Under the pieces are notes generated by a model, which worked only from the letters and a program-made list of their open reading frames with translations, searched no databases and was not told the origin of the DNA. A stretch of DNA of 64,000 nucleotides from Pseudomonadaceae bacterium (GTDB taxonomy: Bacteria; Pseudomonadota; Gammaproteobacteria; Pseudomonadales; Azotimanducaceae). The DNA lies in contig JANSWO010000001.1 of the NCBI GenBank assembly GCA_024743435.1, forward strand, positions 806,001 through 870,000, given 5' to 3'. Made by a program: the position numbers and the translations under genes. Within the stretch, counting starts at the first letter, position 1, and each line of letters opens with the position of its first letter. Positions 9,339 through 18,635 of the stretch are shown here, piece by piece.

Positions 9339-9455
9339 TCAGCCGACGGGCAGCAACACCGACAAAGCGTAAATGCCCGATGCGATAAGTAGGCCGCCAA
9401 ATACGATGGCGGTTGCGCCAACGGTGATCGCTTTTTCAGGTTTCTCAAGCCACAT
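9339..9455 (-). CDS. Possible small single-span membrane protein
   Basis: A 38-residue ORF with a charged N terminus (MWLEKPEKA) followed by about 25 hydrophobic residues (TVGATAIVFGGLLIASGIYA). An AAGG-type ribosome site lies a few bases upstream of the ATG at 9455. It fills most of the gap between the hydratase and acyl-CoA dehydrogenase genes, on the opposite strand. The one-span pattern is what a real small membrane protein would show, but the evidence is composition and context only. The frame is open up to 9581. Confidence 0.35.
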   Translation of the reverse strand: MWLEKPEKAITVGATAIVFGGLLIASGIYALSVLLPVG

Positions 9456-9618
9456 AAGCCTTGCCTTTGTTTCGTTGTGAGTTCGAAAATCTTGCCCCGG
9501 CTCAAGCGCAAGGTGAATACGCACTTTCCGAAACGGCATCGCGCAAGCGAGCTGGGCAGGGCGGAATGCGGAGTTACTCACAACTCGACTGCCAACTCAC
9601 AACCACTGAGAACGATTG

Positions 9619-10773
9619 ATGATCACTGACCCTGAACAAATGAGCGCGCTTCTCGATGCCATTCGCCGCTTCGTGATTGACGTAGCCATACCGAACGAGG
9701 ATCGAGTGGAAGCGGAGGATGAGGTTCCGCCTGAAGTTGTCGCAGCAATGCGCGAACTTGGAACCTTCGGCTGGAGCATCCCCGCGGAATATGGCGGCAG
9801 CGGACTTACCAGTGAAGAGCTGGCGTTAGCCTTTATCGAGCTCACTCGCTGCTCGGTCGCCTATCGCGTCATTGGAGCCCAGAATGCCGGAATCGGTTCT
9901 GAATGCATCATTCGCGATGGCACCCAGGAGCAAAAACAGCGTTACTTGCCGAGGCTCGCGGCGGGCGAGTTGCTGGGTTGTCTTGCGCTCACTGAGCCTG
10001 ACGCCGGGTCGGATGCCACGGCGTTGCAGACGCGCGCGGTTAAGACGCCCAATGGTGGTTATGTGCTCAACGGCCATAAGCACTACATCACGCTCGCGCC
10101 GATTGCCGATGTGTTCACTGTGTTGGCTCGCACGGATGACCGTGACAGAGGCGGTAGCGGTATCAGCGCGTTTGTCATTGAACGAGGCACTAGCGGGCTG
10201 ACGACCAGCGGCTCCACACCCAAGATGGGTCAGGAGGGTGCGCCGATCGGGGAGGTATTCCTGGAGGACTGTCGCGTGCCAGCTGACGCGCTCATCGGTG
10301 GAAAAGAAGGAGTCGGATTCTCTACGGTGATGAAGGCGCTGAACAAGCAGCGAATCAACTTGTCAGCGCTGTCGACCGGCCCGGCCATTCGAATGCTGGA
10401 TGAGGCGATTGCCTATGCTAATGAGCGACAGCAATTCGGCCAGCCGATAGGTGATTATCAGCTCGTGCAGGCGATGCTCGCAGAGAGCAAAGTAGAGATT
10501 GAGGCGGCGAGGGCACTGATACTCGAAACCGCTCGCAAGCGCGATCGGGGCGAGGACGTCACCCTCGATGTGTCGATGTGCAAGTACTACTCAACCGAGA
10601 TGTGCTTTCGCGTCGCCGATCGAGTCGTACAGATCTTCGGTGGCCGTGGGTACACCAAGTTTCGCGGAATCGAGCGATTCTTCAGGGACGTGCGGGCGTT
10701 TCGAATCTACGAGGGAACGAGTCAGATTCATTTGCTCAACATTGGCAAGCGCTTGCTAGCCGGTCAAAACTAG
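9619..10773 (+). CDS. Acyl-CoA dehydrogenase family protein
   Basis: A 384-residue FAD flavoprotein. It has the ACAD landmarks CLALTEPDAGSDA, GYVLNGHKHYITLA, the C-terminal IFGGRGYTK and YEGTSQIHLLNIGK, whose Glu is the catalytic base position of many family members. It dehydrogenates an acyl-CoA thioester and passes electrons to ETF. The ATG at 9619 follows an in-frame TTG at 9616. It is downstream of an enoyl-CoA hydratase on the same strand, so the two could run consecutive steps. Confidence 0.9.
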   Translation: MITDPEQMSALLDAIRRFVIDVAIPNEDRVEAEDEVPPEVVAAMRELGTFGWSIPAEYGGSGLTSEELALAFIELTRCSVAYRVIGAQNAGIGSECIIRDGTQEQKQRYLPRLAAGELLGCLALTEPDAGSDATALQTRAVKTPNGGYVLNGHKHYITLAPIADVFTVLARTDDRDRGGSGISAFVIERGTSGLTTSGSTPKMGQEGAPIGEVFLEDCRVPADALIGGKEGVGFSTVMKALNKQRINLSALSTGPAIRMLDEAIAYANERQQFGQPIGDYQLVQAMLAESKVEIEAARALILETARKRDRGEDVTLDVSMCKYYSTEMCFRVADRVVQIFGGRGYTKFRGIERFFRDVRAFRIYEGTSQIHLLNIGKRLLAGQN

Positions 10774-10886
10774 CGGCATCGCAGATAGTCAGTTTTAGTC
10801 GATGAGTCGATCAGGGACGATCGGTTCATTCGTATTTGTTCGGTGGTGACATAGTTCGCTGCTGTCATTCAGCTCCGGGAAGGCCA

Positions 10887-12218
10887 ATGTCGTCGAGTGC
10901 TCCATCCGAAACCACCGTTCCTGGTCAACCAGACGAGAAGATGCTGTCGCCGCGCTATCGCACTTACGTGTTGGCGATGCTGGTTATTGTGTACGTATTC
11001 AATTTCCTCGATCGCCAGATCGTCACGATCCTCGCTGAGCCGATAAAGCTGGATCTGGGTCTAAGCGATACACAGATCGGGCTGATGACCGGATTGGCAT
11101 TTGCCATCTTCTACACCGTGCTCGGTGTGCCGATTGCCAGACTCGCGGACCGGACGAATCGCACGTCGATCATTGCCGCTGCGCTGATTATCTGGAGCGG
11201 CATGACCGCGCTTTGTGGCGCCGCGCAGAACTTCACACAGATGCTTCTTGCTCGTATTGGTGTTGGCGTGGGTGAGGCTGGGTGTTCGCCGCCTGCGCAT
11301 TCTCTGATCGCGGACTACTACCCACCTGAGCAACGGGCATCCGCGCTGTCAATTTACGCACTCGGTATTCCTGTTGGCAGCATCCTTGGGCTCCTCGCCG
11401 GCGGTTGGATCGCTGAGTTCTGGGGGTGGCGTACGGCTTTCTACCTGGTTGGCTTGCCCGGTGTGCTGCTTGCCATAGTGTTCAAGCTGACTATTCGAGA
11501 GCCCATTCGAGGCATGTCGGACCCTGGCGTGAAAGCCCAGACGGAGCAACCACCGTTGTTGGAAACGATGGGCATTCTTTTGCGCAATCGCACCATCATG
11601 CACATCGCAATGGGCGGTGCGCTGACGTCCTTCGTCGGCTATGGCCTTGGCCAGTGGTTACCCGCTTACTTCATTCGCACCCACGAACTCGGCATCGCTG
11701 AAACGGCTACCTACTTCGGCCTTGTTCTCGGCGTAGCCAGCGCCGTAGGAACATTTCTCGGCGGTACTCTGGCGGATAAGCTTGCGATCCGAGACAAGCG
11801 ATACTACGCATGGATGCCTGCGGCCGGAGTGCTGGCGGCGTTTCCCTTCTACGTTGTAGCGATGCTGCTTGATCAGCCGTATTGGGCCATTGCCGTGCTG
11901 ATCGTGCCGAGCCTGCTCAACTCGCTCTGGCTTGGTCCCGCTTTCGGCACGGTGCAGAACGTGGCGCCCATGCGAATGCGAGCGCTTGCATCAGCCGTGT
12001 TGCTGTTTGTTCTGAACATTATCGGCCTCGGACTAGGACCGTTCCTGGTGGGCGTGCTGAGTGATGCGCTATCCGGCACTTTCGGTGCGGAATCCCTGCG
12101 TTATGCCATTCTCATCGCAACGTTTGCGTACTTCTGGGCCGGCGCACATTTCCTGTTGGCCTCTCGCACGCTGCGTGAGGATCTCGCGAGGAATCAGCGC
12201 GAGAGTGCTATCGGTTAG
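10887..12218 (+). CDS. MFS transporter (spinster-like)
   Basis: A 443-residue major facilitator carrier with about 12 hydrophobic segments. The first loop carries NFLDRQIVTILAEPIKLDLG and the conserved GVPIARLADRTNR signature between helices 2 and 3. The start at 10887 is chosen because GGGAAGG sits directly upstream; the frame is open to 10836. It follows the Rieske/ACAD genes and could import their growth substrate. Substrate specificity cannot be read from sequence. Confidence 0.88.
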   Translation: MSSSAPSETTVPGQPDEKMLSPRYRTYVLAMLVIVYVFNFLDRQIVTILAEPIKLDLGLSDTQIGLMTGLAFAIFYTVLGVPIARLADRTNRTSIIAAALIIWSGMTALCGAAQNFTQMLLARIGVGVGEAGCSPPAHSLIADYYPPEQRASALSIYALGIPVGSILGLLAGGWIAEFWGWRTAFYLVGLPGVLLAIVFKLTIREPIRGMSDPGVKAQTEQPPLLETMGILLRNRTIMHIAMGGALTSFVGYGLGQWLPAYFIRTHELGIAETATYFGLVLGVASAVGTFLGGTLADKLAIRDKRYYAWMPAAGVLAAFPFYVVAMLLDQPYWAIAVLIVPSLLNSLWLGPAFGTVQNVAPMRMRALASAVLLFVLNIIGLGLGPFLVGVLSDALSGTFGAESLRYAILIATFAYFWAGAHFLLASRTLREDLARNQRESAIG

Positions 12219-12313
12219 GCGTAGTCGGTACCGGCCTCCAAGGATGCATCAAAAGATGGTTCGCCCGCGGCTGGCCTGCTACGGTCTCGCATCCAAAATC
12301 TCCGAGCCTGTCC

Positions 12314-13591
12314 GTGACCCTCGACCATAGCCGCGTTCTACGCCTTGTCTGCCTGACGGCGTTTTACTTCAGCCAGGGAATCCCCCTGGGGTTGCTGACG
12401 CTGGCATTGCCAGCCTGGCTCGTCGAGCAGGGCGCGTCAGCCGCTGATGTCGCCGCCTACGTTGCGCTGTGTACGTTGCCGTGGGCGTTCAAGCTCGTCG
12501 CGGGACCGTTCATGGACAGGTATTCCTGGCCGTCGATGGGTCTGCGGCGGCCGTGGGTTATGTTGACTCAGGCGTTGCTCGTGTTGTCGCTGTTTGCCGC
12601 CGTCGCGTTGGTTGGCAATGTGCCTGAAATTGGGATGCTGGGCGTCATGGGTTTTGTCATCAACTGCGCAGCCGCGGTTCAGGATGTGGCCGTTGACGGG
12701 CTTGCCATTGCCGTTCTACCGGAGACCGAACGGGCGCGGGCGAATGCGTTCATGGCGTTTGGTCAGGTCGCGGGAACCGGGATTTTTGGTGGTCTGAGCG
12801 GTGTTCTGCTCGTTGAGTTTGGTTTTCAGGTGGCGGCTTTAGTCGCCGCATCCAGCGTCATGTTGATCTGGTTTCTGGCGGTATTTGTGCGTGAACGGCG
12901 CGGCGATCGATTGCTGCCCTGGACCGCAGGCGTTGACCGAGAGGACGTAGCGAGACCGGGGCCGTTGACCGGAGTTTTCAGCAATCTTGGCCGGTCGTTG
13001 ATCCTGCCCAATTCGGTGCTGCTGTTGTTTGCTGGCTTTGTCGCGTGGGTAGCCTACGGAATAGGTTTTGTTATGGCGCCCGTCTTCGCTGTATCGAAAC
13101 TTGCGTTTGCATCCGAGGACTACAGCCGCGTCGCATCCGTGCTGGGCGTCGCGTCGGCGGTGACGACTATTCTCGTCAGCGGCTATCTGGACCGGGTCGG
13201 TGTGAAGCGGGCGCTTGTATGGTCGTTGGCTGGGTTGGCGGTCATCACGTCGGCATTTGTACTGATGAAGCCCTGGTGGGGCTCGCTTGGGCTCGTGCTC
13301 GGGTTTTGGGCTCTGTATATGCTCGCGGCACAAGTGCTCTTCGTTGGTTTCATTGCGACGAACATGAGTATGACGTGGAAGGCGATAGCCGCGACCCAAT
13401 TCGCGGTCTATATGGCGCTGTCAAACCTGTCCCAATCCGCAGGCTCAGCGTTTTATGCTCAACTCTCTGAGTTCTCGCATTCCGTCGTGTTCATGGTAGT
13501 CGCGGTGTGTTTTCTGTTCGCGGCCTGGCTCTTCTCACGTGTGGATGTGGCCGCTCATCAAGAGCGCCTCGGTGTGCTTAGGCTGGCCTAG
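12314..13591 (+). CDS. MFS transporter, AmpG-like
   Basis: A 425-residue membrane carrier starting at GTG 12314 (VTLDHSRVLRLV). The N-terminal FYFSQGIPLGLLTLALPAWL and the segment LCTLPWAFKLVAGPFMDRY resemble the AmpG/PAT subgroup, whose known members import muropeptides or acetyl-CoA. About 12 hydrophobic segments are present. No cell-wall recycling gene is nearby, so the substrate is open. It lies 95 bases after the preceding MFS gene and converges on modC. Confidence 0.82.
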   Translation: MTLDHSRVLRLVCLTAFYFSQGIPLGLLTLALPAWLVEQGASAADVAAYVALCTLPWAFKLVAGPFMDRYSWPSMGLRRPWVMLTQALLVLSLFAAVALVGNVPEIGMLGVMGFVINCAAAVQDVAVDGLAIAVLPETERARANAFMAFGQVAGTGIFGGLSGVLLVEFGFQVAALVAASSVMLIWFLAVFVRERRGDRLLPWTAGVDREDVARPGPLTGVFSNLGRSLILPNSVLLLFAGFVAWVAYGIGFVMAPVFAVSKLAFASEDYSRVASVLGVASAVTTILVSGYLDRVGVKRALVWSLAGLAVITSAFVLMKPWWGSLGLVLGFWALYMLAAQVLFVGFIATNMSMTWKAIAATQFAVYMALSNLSQSAGSAFYAQLSEFSHSVVFMVVAVCFLFAAWLFSRVDVAAHQERLGVLRLA

Positions 13592-13633
13592 GCGGCGTCT
13601 GGGGGATTTCCGGAGTCTGCGAGTGGTCGTACC

Positions 13634-14758
13634 TCATCGGACAACAGCCACAGACTTGATCTGCGCCCACAGCACTTGGCCCACTTTCAGATCCAGGTGT
13701 GCGACTGAGCGCTGGGTGATTCGCGCGATCAGGATCTCATTCGAAGTCACAGCGCCTATGGTGAGCTGTACCAGTGCCATGGCTTCGTCGTGATCGGCCG
13801 CGATCTGCGTTACTTGCACGCGCAACCGGTTGAGAATTGAAGTGTCGCTGACGTCGTTGAGCGACAAGCTCACATCTCTTGCCAGGATGCGCAGGCGTAC
13901 GTCCTGCCCCAGTTTGTCGCCGTCGTCTTTCGTCCAGATGTTCTGGCCATCTGCCAACTCGAGTCGCGATAGATGCCATTGCGTGTCTCGCTCAACGATA
14001 CGGCCCGTGTGAATCGTTGCGGTCTCGTCAGCCTTATTTAGCGGCAGGTTCAGCTGAGAGAAAACAGTCTCCAGTTTGCCTTGCGTGTGTATCCTGCCGG
14101 CGTCGAGCACAACGACGTCGTCGGCTATGCGCGCTACTTCGTCCATGGAATGGGATACATAGAGCACGGGTGTTTGCACGGTTTCGTGCAGGCGCTCCAG
14201 ATAAGGAAGAATCTCCTGCTTGCGTGCTGTATCCAGCGACGCGAGTGGTTCATCCATCAGTAACAGGCTGGGCGCAACGAGCAGCGCACGGGCAATCGCG
14301 ACCCGCTGACGCTCGCCGCCGGAGAGCTGGTGCGGCATGCGCGACAGCAACGCGCCGATCCCCATGATCTCGATAACCTGGTCGGCGAAGCCTTCCGGGA
14401 GAGCCCGGTGGGCACGTTTCATCGCGTAGTCCAGGTTGCCCTGGGCAGTCAGATGAGCGAGCAGGCTTGCCTCCTGAAAAACGTAGCCGAGCGGTCGCTT
14501 GTGGGTGGCAAGAAACAAGCCCGCCCGCTGCCAGCACTCGCCGGCAACGCTGCAATCACCCTGCTGCGCGTGCAGTAACCCGGCGATGCACCGCAGCAAT
14601 GTTGTCTTTCCTGATCCGGATGGGCCGACGATTGCGGTGATGCCCTGGCCAGCAATCGTCGTATCCACATCGAGCGTAAATGCATCCGTCGCTGGCTCAC
14701 CCAACGCCAGGTTGAAACGGATCTCAATTGGACTGGAGCTCGCGTGAGAGCCGGTCAC
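13634..14758 (-). CDS. modC: Molybdate ABC transporter, ATP-binding protein ModC
   Basis: A 374-residue ABC ATPase. It has Walker [10 protein letters not shown], signature [16 protein letters not shown], Walker [11 protein letters not shown], and a C-terminal extension with a Mop/TOBE-like domain ([21 protein letters not shown]...[13 protein letters not shown]) that binds oxyanion. This layout is diagnostic of ModC. It starts at GTG 14758 overlapping the modB stop (GTGA), implying translational coupling. It energises molybdate import at the inner membrane. Confidence 0.93.
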   Translation of the reverse strand: MTGSHASSSPIEIRFNLALGEPATDAFTLDVDTTIAGQGITAIVGPSGSGKTTLLRCIAGLLHAQQGDCSVAGECWQRAGLFLATHKRPLGYVFQEASLLAHLTAQGNLDYAMKRAHRALPEGFADQVIEIMGIGALLSRMPHQLSGGERQRVAIARALLVAPSLLLMDEPLASLDTARKQEILPYLERLHETVQTPVLYVSHSMDEVARIADDVVVLDAGRIHTQGKLETVFSQLNLPLNKADETATIHTGRIVERDTQWHLSRLELADGQNIWTKDDGDKLGQDVRLRILARDVSLSLNDVSDTSILNRLRVQVTQIAADHDEAMALVQLTIGAVTSNEILIARITQRSVAHLDLKVGQVLWAQIKSVAVVR

Positions 14759-15456
14759 GGACGCGCACCGAAGGTCATGCTCGCTGCTCGCCCTCGGCGC
14801 TGGCTGTTGTACAGGATCATAAGAACGATGAAAGAAAACACGATCATCGCGCCGGCGAGTCCGTGTGCTTCGCTATAGGCCAGCGACTCGACATGGTCAT
14901 AAATCGCAACCGAGACAACACGTGTCTCGCCGGGAATGTTGCCACCGATCATGAGGACAACACCGAACTCGCCCACGGTATGTGCAAAACCCAATATCGA
15001 TGCTGTGACGAATCCGGGCCGGGCAAGCGGCAGGACCACTGAGAAGAATCGATCCCAGGGGCTTGCGTGCAGGGTCGCCGCTACCTCCAGGGGACGTTCG
15101 CCGATGGCCTCCATGGCGTTCTGGATAGGCTGCACCACGAAGGGCAGAGAGTAGATGAGTGATGCAACGACAAGCCCCGAAAATGAAAACGCAAGAGTGC
15201 CGAGGCCGAGGCTCTGGGTAATCTCACCGATAACACCGCTTGGGCCCATTGCCAGCAGCAGGTAAAAGCCGAGTACGGTAGGTGGTAACACAAGCGGCAG
15301 CGCAACCACGGCGGAGACCGGGCCTTTCAGCCAGGATTGGGTGCGGGTTAGCCACCAGGCGATTGGTGTGCCGATGAGTAACAAGAGAATGGTCACCACA
15401 CTGGCCAGCTGCAGCGTCAGCCAGATGGTTGCGATGTCGGCATCGGACAGGCTCAT
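14755..15456 (-). CDS. modB: Molybdate ABC transporter permease ModB
   Basis: A 233-residue inner-membrane permease with about five hydrophobic segments. The EAA-loop region is seen as [25 protein letters not shown], and the segment [16 protein letters not shown] is typical of ModB. ATG overlaps the modA stop (ATGA) and its own stop overlaps modC, so the three genes form one tightly coupled operon. It forms the membrane channel for molybdate with ModA and ModC. Confidence 0.93.
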   Translation of the reverse strand: MSLSDADIATIWLTLQLASVVTILLLLIGTPIAWWLTRTQSWLKGPVSAVVALPLVLPPTVLGFYLLLAMGPSGVIGEITQSLGLGTLAFSFSGLVVASLIYSLPFVVQPIQNAMEAIGERPLEVAATLHASPWDRFFSVVLPLARPGFVTASILGFAHTVGEFGVVLMIGGNIPGETRVVSVAIYDHVESLAYSEAHGLAGAMIVFSFIVLMILYNSQRRGRAASMTFGARP

Positions 15457-16259
15457 GATTCGTCGCTCGTTGTGATGCTGCCCGCTGCAGTTCCCTGCTC
15501 AGCATCGTAGCCATAGCTCTTTATGATTGCTCGCGCTTCATCGCTGCGCAGAAATGCCAGTAGGTCCTGCGCAGCGGCGTTGTCTGCGCCACGCTTCAAC
15601 AGCACGGCGTCTTGCGCTATTGGACTGTGCAGGCTGGGCTCGACTTGCCAGAGAATGCTGCCGCTCACCTCGCTCGTTTTAGTGCTGGTTGGCTCGATGA
15701 CCTGAGACAGGGCGATGAGCCCGAGGTCTGCATTACCGGAGTGCACAAAAGCGTAGGCCTGGCCCACGTTTTCACCCATCACCCATTTTGATGTCTGAAC
15801 GCCCAACGCGCTCAGCACCTCGGCGGCCGCACGGCCGTAGGGTGCGAGGCGTGGGTTCGCCACAGCCAGGCGGTCAAAATCGTTGCGCCGTAATCGCGCG
15901 TCACCGGTTGCGCTCACGCCTGAAGTGGACGTCCAAAGCGCCAGCCGCCCGATCGCATAGGTAAAACGACTTCCGGTGACCGTCAGCTGATCAGCTTCTA
16001 GTGCATCCACGCGCGTCTGATCTGCTGAGAGAAATACATCGAAGGGTGCGCCATTGTTGATCTGCGCATAGAACTTTCCTGACGAACCAAACGACAAGGT
16101 CACGTCATGATCATGCTGGGTGGCAAATGCATCGACGATGGCGCGCATTGGGGTAGAAAAGTTCGAGGCGACAGCCACCGTGCAGCTACCAGCGCTGGCT
16201 GAGAATCCGCACACAAATATGAGGGTCGTTGTGATTGCTTGGCTGAGCCGGCAGTTCAA
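15453..16259 (-). CDS. modA: Molybdate ABC transporter substrate-binding protein ModA
   Basis: A periplasmic binding protein. The mature region starts at [17 protein letters not shown] and includes [26 protein letters not shown], the ModA oxyanion-binding region. The frame is open to 16583, but the 5' part would be very long for ModA and has no family character. A TTG at 16259 gives [24 protein letters not shown], a normal signal peptide, and 268 residues, close to the usual length. The ribosome site is weak, so the start is provisional. It is transcribed divergently from the M81 gene. Confidence 0.88.
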   Translation of the reverse strand: MNCRLSQAITTTLIFVCGFSASAGSCTVAVASNFSTPMRAIVDAFATQHDHDVTLSFGSSGKFYAQINNGAPFDVFLSADQTRVDALEADQLTVTGSRFTYAIGRLALWTSTSGVSATGDARLRRNDFDRLAVANPRLAPYGRAAAEVLSALGVQTSKWVMGENVGQAYAFVHSGNADLGLIALSQVIEPTSTKTSEVSGSILWQVEPSLHSPIAQDAVLLKRGADNAAAQDLLAFLRSDEARAIIKSYGYDAEQGTAAGSITTSDES

Positions 16260-16397
16260 TTGAGCACTGAGTCCCTGGGCGATGGTAGGTCGCGAACGTC
16301 GCTGTTGATGATACCTCGATCTAGATAATTCTCTCGCGACAGCGGCTCTAAGGCGATTTACTCTTTGGCTACAGGGGCGATTGGATGGGGACCTCAA

Positions 16398-17891
16398 TTG
16401 CGCATCGCACTCGCGGGCATTGAGCACGAAACGAATACGTACTGCAGCGGGCAAACCGAGCTGACTGATTTCTATGTTCAGCGCGGCGAAAAGATGCTGC
16501 GCGCCGCAGGTCAGCAGAACGCACTTGGTGGCGCGGTCGATGCCTGCCTGGAGAGTGGCGTTGAAGTCGCGCCCATTCTGCATGCTTTTGCCCAGCCCTC
16601 TGGAACGATATCGGCCCAGGCTTACGACGGGTTAAAGACAGAGTTGCTGGAGCGCCTGAGCGATGCAGCGCCGGTTGATGCGGTACTTTGGCTGGTGCAT
16701 GGCGCGGGAGTGGTCGATGGCATACCGGATCTGGAAGGCGATCTGATTGCCGCCTCTCGACAGCTGCTCGGCGCAGACACTGCGATGGCAGGCGTATTCG
16801 ATCTGCACGGCAATATCACGCAAGCCATGGCGTCAGACCTCAATGGCGTATTTGCCTGCCATGAGTATCCGCACGTTGACATGCACGTGCAGTCCAGTGA
16901 GGCGGTGGCGCATCTGATCGAGATGGTTACGAGCGGGCGCAGAGCGCGCTGTACGGTAGTTCAGCTGCCGCTGCTGATGCCCACGACCACTACCTTCTCC
17001 GGCCCCGGCAAGCGGGCGCTCGCGTCAGTGCTGGCTGCTGAGGCCGAAAACGATGTGGTCGATATCAGCTGGTTTCACGGCTTCCCATTCACTGATGTCG
17101 CTCACGTGGGCAGTTCGGTTGTTGTGACCAGTTACGCTGACGGGGCGTCGCTGGCGCAACAGGTGGCACAGGACATCTGGGAGCAGCGGGAATCGTTTCG
17201 TCCGGATGTGCTGAATGCAGATCAAGCCCTGGCGCGCGCTCAATCGCTGCTTGACGGCTCAGGTTCAGGTCCTGTTGTGATCAACGAAACGTCTGACAAC
17301 TGTGGGGCAGGGGCGCCGGGTGATGGCACACATTTGCTGCGGGCGATGCTCGCAGCGGATTTGGCTGGACGCGCATGCTTCGGCTTTGTGGTCGATCCAG
17401 CGACGGCCACCCAGGCTCACAGCGCTGGCGTCGGCTCCACCATTGAAGTACGCCTCGGCGGGCATACCGATGATCTGCATGGAGCACCTATTGAAGCGAA
17501 TGCCTATGTGAAGGCGCTCTCCGATGGACGCCTGGTGCTTCAGCATATGTACGCGGGCGCGCCTCTGCATCTAGGCCCCATGGCGCAATTGCTGATAGAC
17601 GGCTTGGATGTGGTTGTGGCCTCGAGGCGGTCGCAAACCTTTGATCTCGAGCCGTTCCTCGCGGTGGGCATTGATGTGATGCGCTATGACATTGTCGCGC
17701 TCAAGAGCAGTAATCACTTCCGTGCGTGTTTCGAAAGCCTCGCCAGCGCAATTGTTACGGCAGACACGCCCGGGTTGAGCACGAACCAGATCAGCGTGTT
17801 CGAAAGACAGGCTTCGAGCGTGAAGTATTGGCCGACCAGCGACGATGCGGCCTGGCCTGCCGACGCTCCCGATCGAAAAATAGTTATTTAA
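16398..17891 (+). CDS. M81 family metallopeptidase (MlrC-like)
   Basis: A 497-residue MlrC-family protein, named after microcystinase C. The N-terminal LRIALAGIEHETNTY is the family signature. Likely zinc ligands are in GVFDLHGN (Asp and His) and in ACHEYPHVDMH. The start is taken as TTG 16398, with GGATGGGG about seven bases upstream; this gives the normal N terminus, while the open frame to 16365 adds 11 unlikely residues. Members hydrolyse small linear peptides or cyclic imides/amides. The true substrate is unknown. It is divergent from modA. Confidence 0.85.
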   Translation: MRIALAGIEHETNTYCSGQTELTDFYVQRGEKMLRAAGQQNALGGAVDACLESGVEVAPILHAFAQPSGTISAQAYDGLKTELLERLSDAAPVDAVLWLVHGAGVVDGIPDLEGDLIAASRQLLGADTAMAGVFDLHGNITQAMASDLNGVFACHEYPHVDMHVQSSEAVAHLIEMVTSGRRARCTVVQLPLLMPTTTTFSGPGKRALASVLAAEAENDVVDISWFHGFPFTDVAHVGSSVVVTSYADGASLAQQVAQDIWEQRESFRPDVLNADQALARAQSLLDGSGSGPVVINETSDNCGAGAPGDGTHLLRAMLAADLAGRACFGFVVDPATATQAHSAGVGSTIEVRLGGHTDDLHGAPIEANAYVKALSDGRLVLQHMYAGAPLHLGPMAQLLIDGLDVVVASRRSQTFDLEPFLAVGIDVMRYDIVALKSSNHFRACFESLASAIVTADTPGLSTNQISVFERQASSVKYWPTSDDAAWPADAPDRKIVI

Positions 17892-17930
17892 AACAGAGAT
17901 ATATGCAAAGTTAGGCGCGTCGTTTACTTA

Positions 17931-17960
17931 TTGAGTATCACTTTGTAAAGTGTCACTCAA
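17931..17960. promoter_or_regulatory. 30-bp palindromic operator abutting a tetR start codon
   Basis: A near-perfect inverted repeat of the form TTGAGT-N2-CACTTT-N2-AAAGTG-N2-ACTCAA. All 24 non-spacer positions are symmetric. It ends one base before the ATG at 17962 of the TetR gene. This is the expected size and symmetry for a TetR-family dimer (or pair of dimers) site, and implies autoregulation. The palindrome replaces the usual ribosome-site region. Confidence 0.75.
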
Positions 17961-17961
17961 T

Positions 17962-18594
17962 ATGGCATCACAACCTGCACTAGCCAGCAAAGGCACGTAC
18001 CGACGGGCCCCGGAAGAAAAACGGGAGCTGCTTCTCAGCGCTGCCCGAAGCCTGTTCTCGGCCCAAGGCTTCAAAGAGACGTCCACCGCGCAGATCGCGG
18101 AACGCGCCGGCGTTTCGGAGGGCGTGTTGTTCCACCACTTTGGCTCTAAGCGAAATCTATTCGATTGCGTGGCCGATGCGTTTGTGGCCGAGGGTGTGCG
18201 AACGTCCGTCGATGGTGATCTTTCAGAAATGACGCCGGAGAGTGTGGTGCGCGCATCGTTCGACTTCTGCGACACGGACCCCGGGCTCTATCAGGAGATT
18301 GCACAGATCGGCGAGATCAACGATTTCGATCGTCGCACGGTGCGCCTGAATGTCGTTGTTCGCGCCATCACTCAGCAGCTGCAAGAGGCGATGGCCCAGG
18401 GCAGGGCACGGCAGGGGGATGCTCAGGTGATGGGCGAGCTGCAATTCGCATTAGTAGATGGTGCCTACAAAGCATGGCGCCGATCCGGTCAGCCGGAAGC
18501 ACGAGAGACCTATATTCAGGAAGCCGCATACGCGATGCGGATGATGTCAGCTCCAGTTGCCGAGGCCGGCAAAGACGGAGCATCGAACGCGTGA
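17962..18594 (+). CDS. TetR/AcrR family transcriptional regulator
   Basis: A 210-residue repressor. The N-terminal helix-turn-helix is SAQGFKETSTAQIAERAGVS followed by EGVLFHHFGSKRNLFDCV, a standard TetR DNA-binding domain; the C-terminal ligand domain is unassignable. The ATG at 17962 is preferred over a GTG at 17950 that lies inside the palindrome. No good Shine-Dalgarno sequence is present, so the transcript may be leaderless or weakly translated. It is 41 bases upstream of the carotenoid oxygenase gene and probably controls that cluster and itself. Confidence 0.88.
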   Translation: MASQPALASKGTYRRAPEEKRELLLSAARSLFSAQGFKETSTAQIAERAGVSEGVLFHHFGSKRNLFDCVADAFVAEGVRTSVDGDLSEMTPESVVRASFDFCDTDPGLYQEIAQIGEINDFDRRTVRLNVVVRAITQQLQEAMAQGRARQGDAQVMGELQFALVDGAYKAWRRSGQPEARETYIQEAAYAMRMMSAPVAEAGKDGASNA

Positions 18595-18635
18595 TGAATC
18601 ACTCTAATGAGTAACGAGATAGAAGGAATGGTTTT

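Noticed and set aside
16260-16397. ModE operator between modA and the M81 gene
   Set aside because: No sequence resembling the ModE consensus was found by eye.
16260-16583. Long N-terminal extension of ModA
   Set aside because: It overlaps the divergent gene start and has no signal-peptide or family character.
18599-18616. Second operator before the carotenoid oxygenase gene
   Set aside because: Only 4-bp arms (ACTC/GAGT) with partial likeness to the 17931 palindrome; too short to support.
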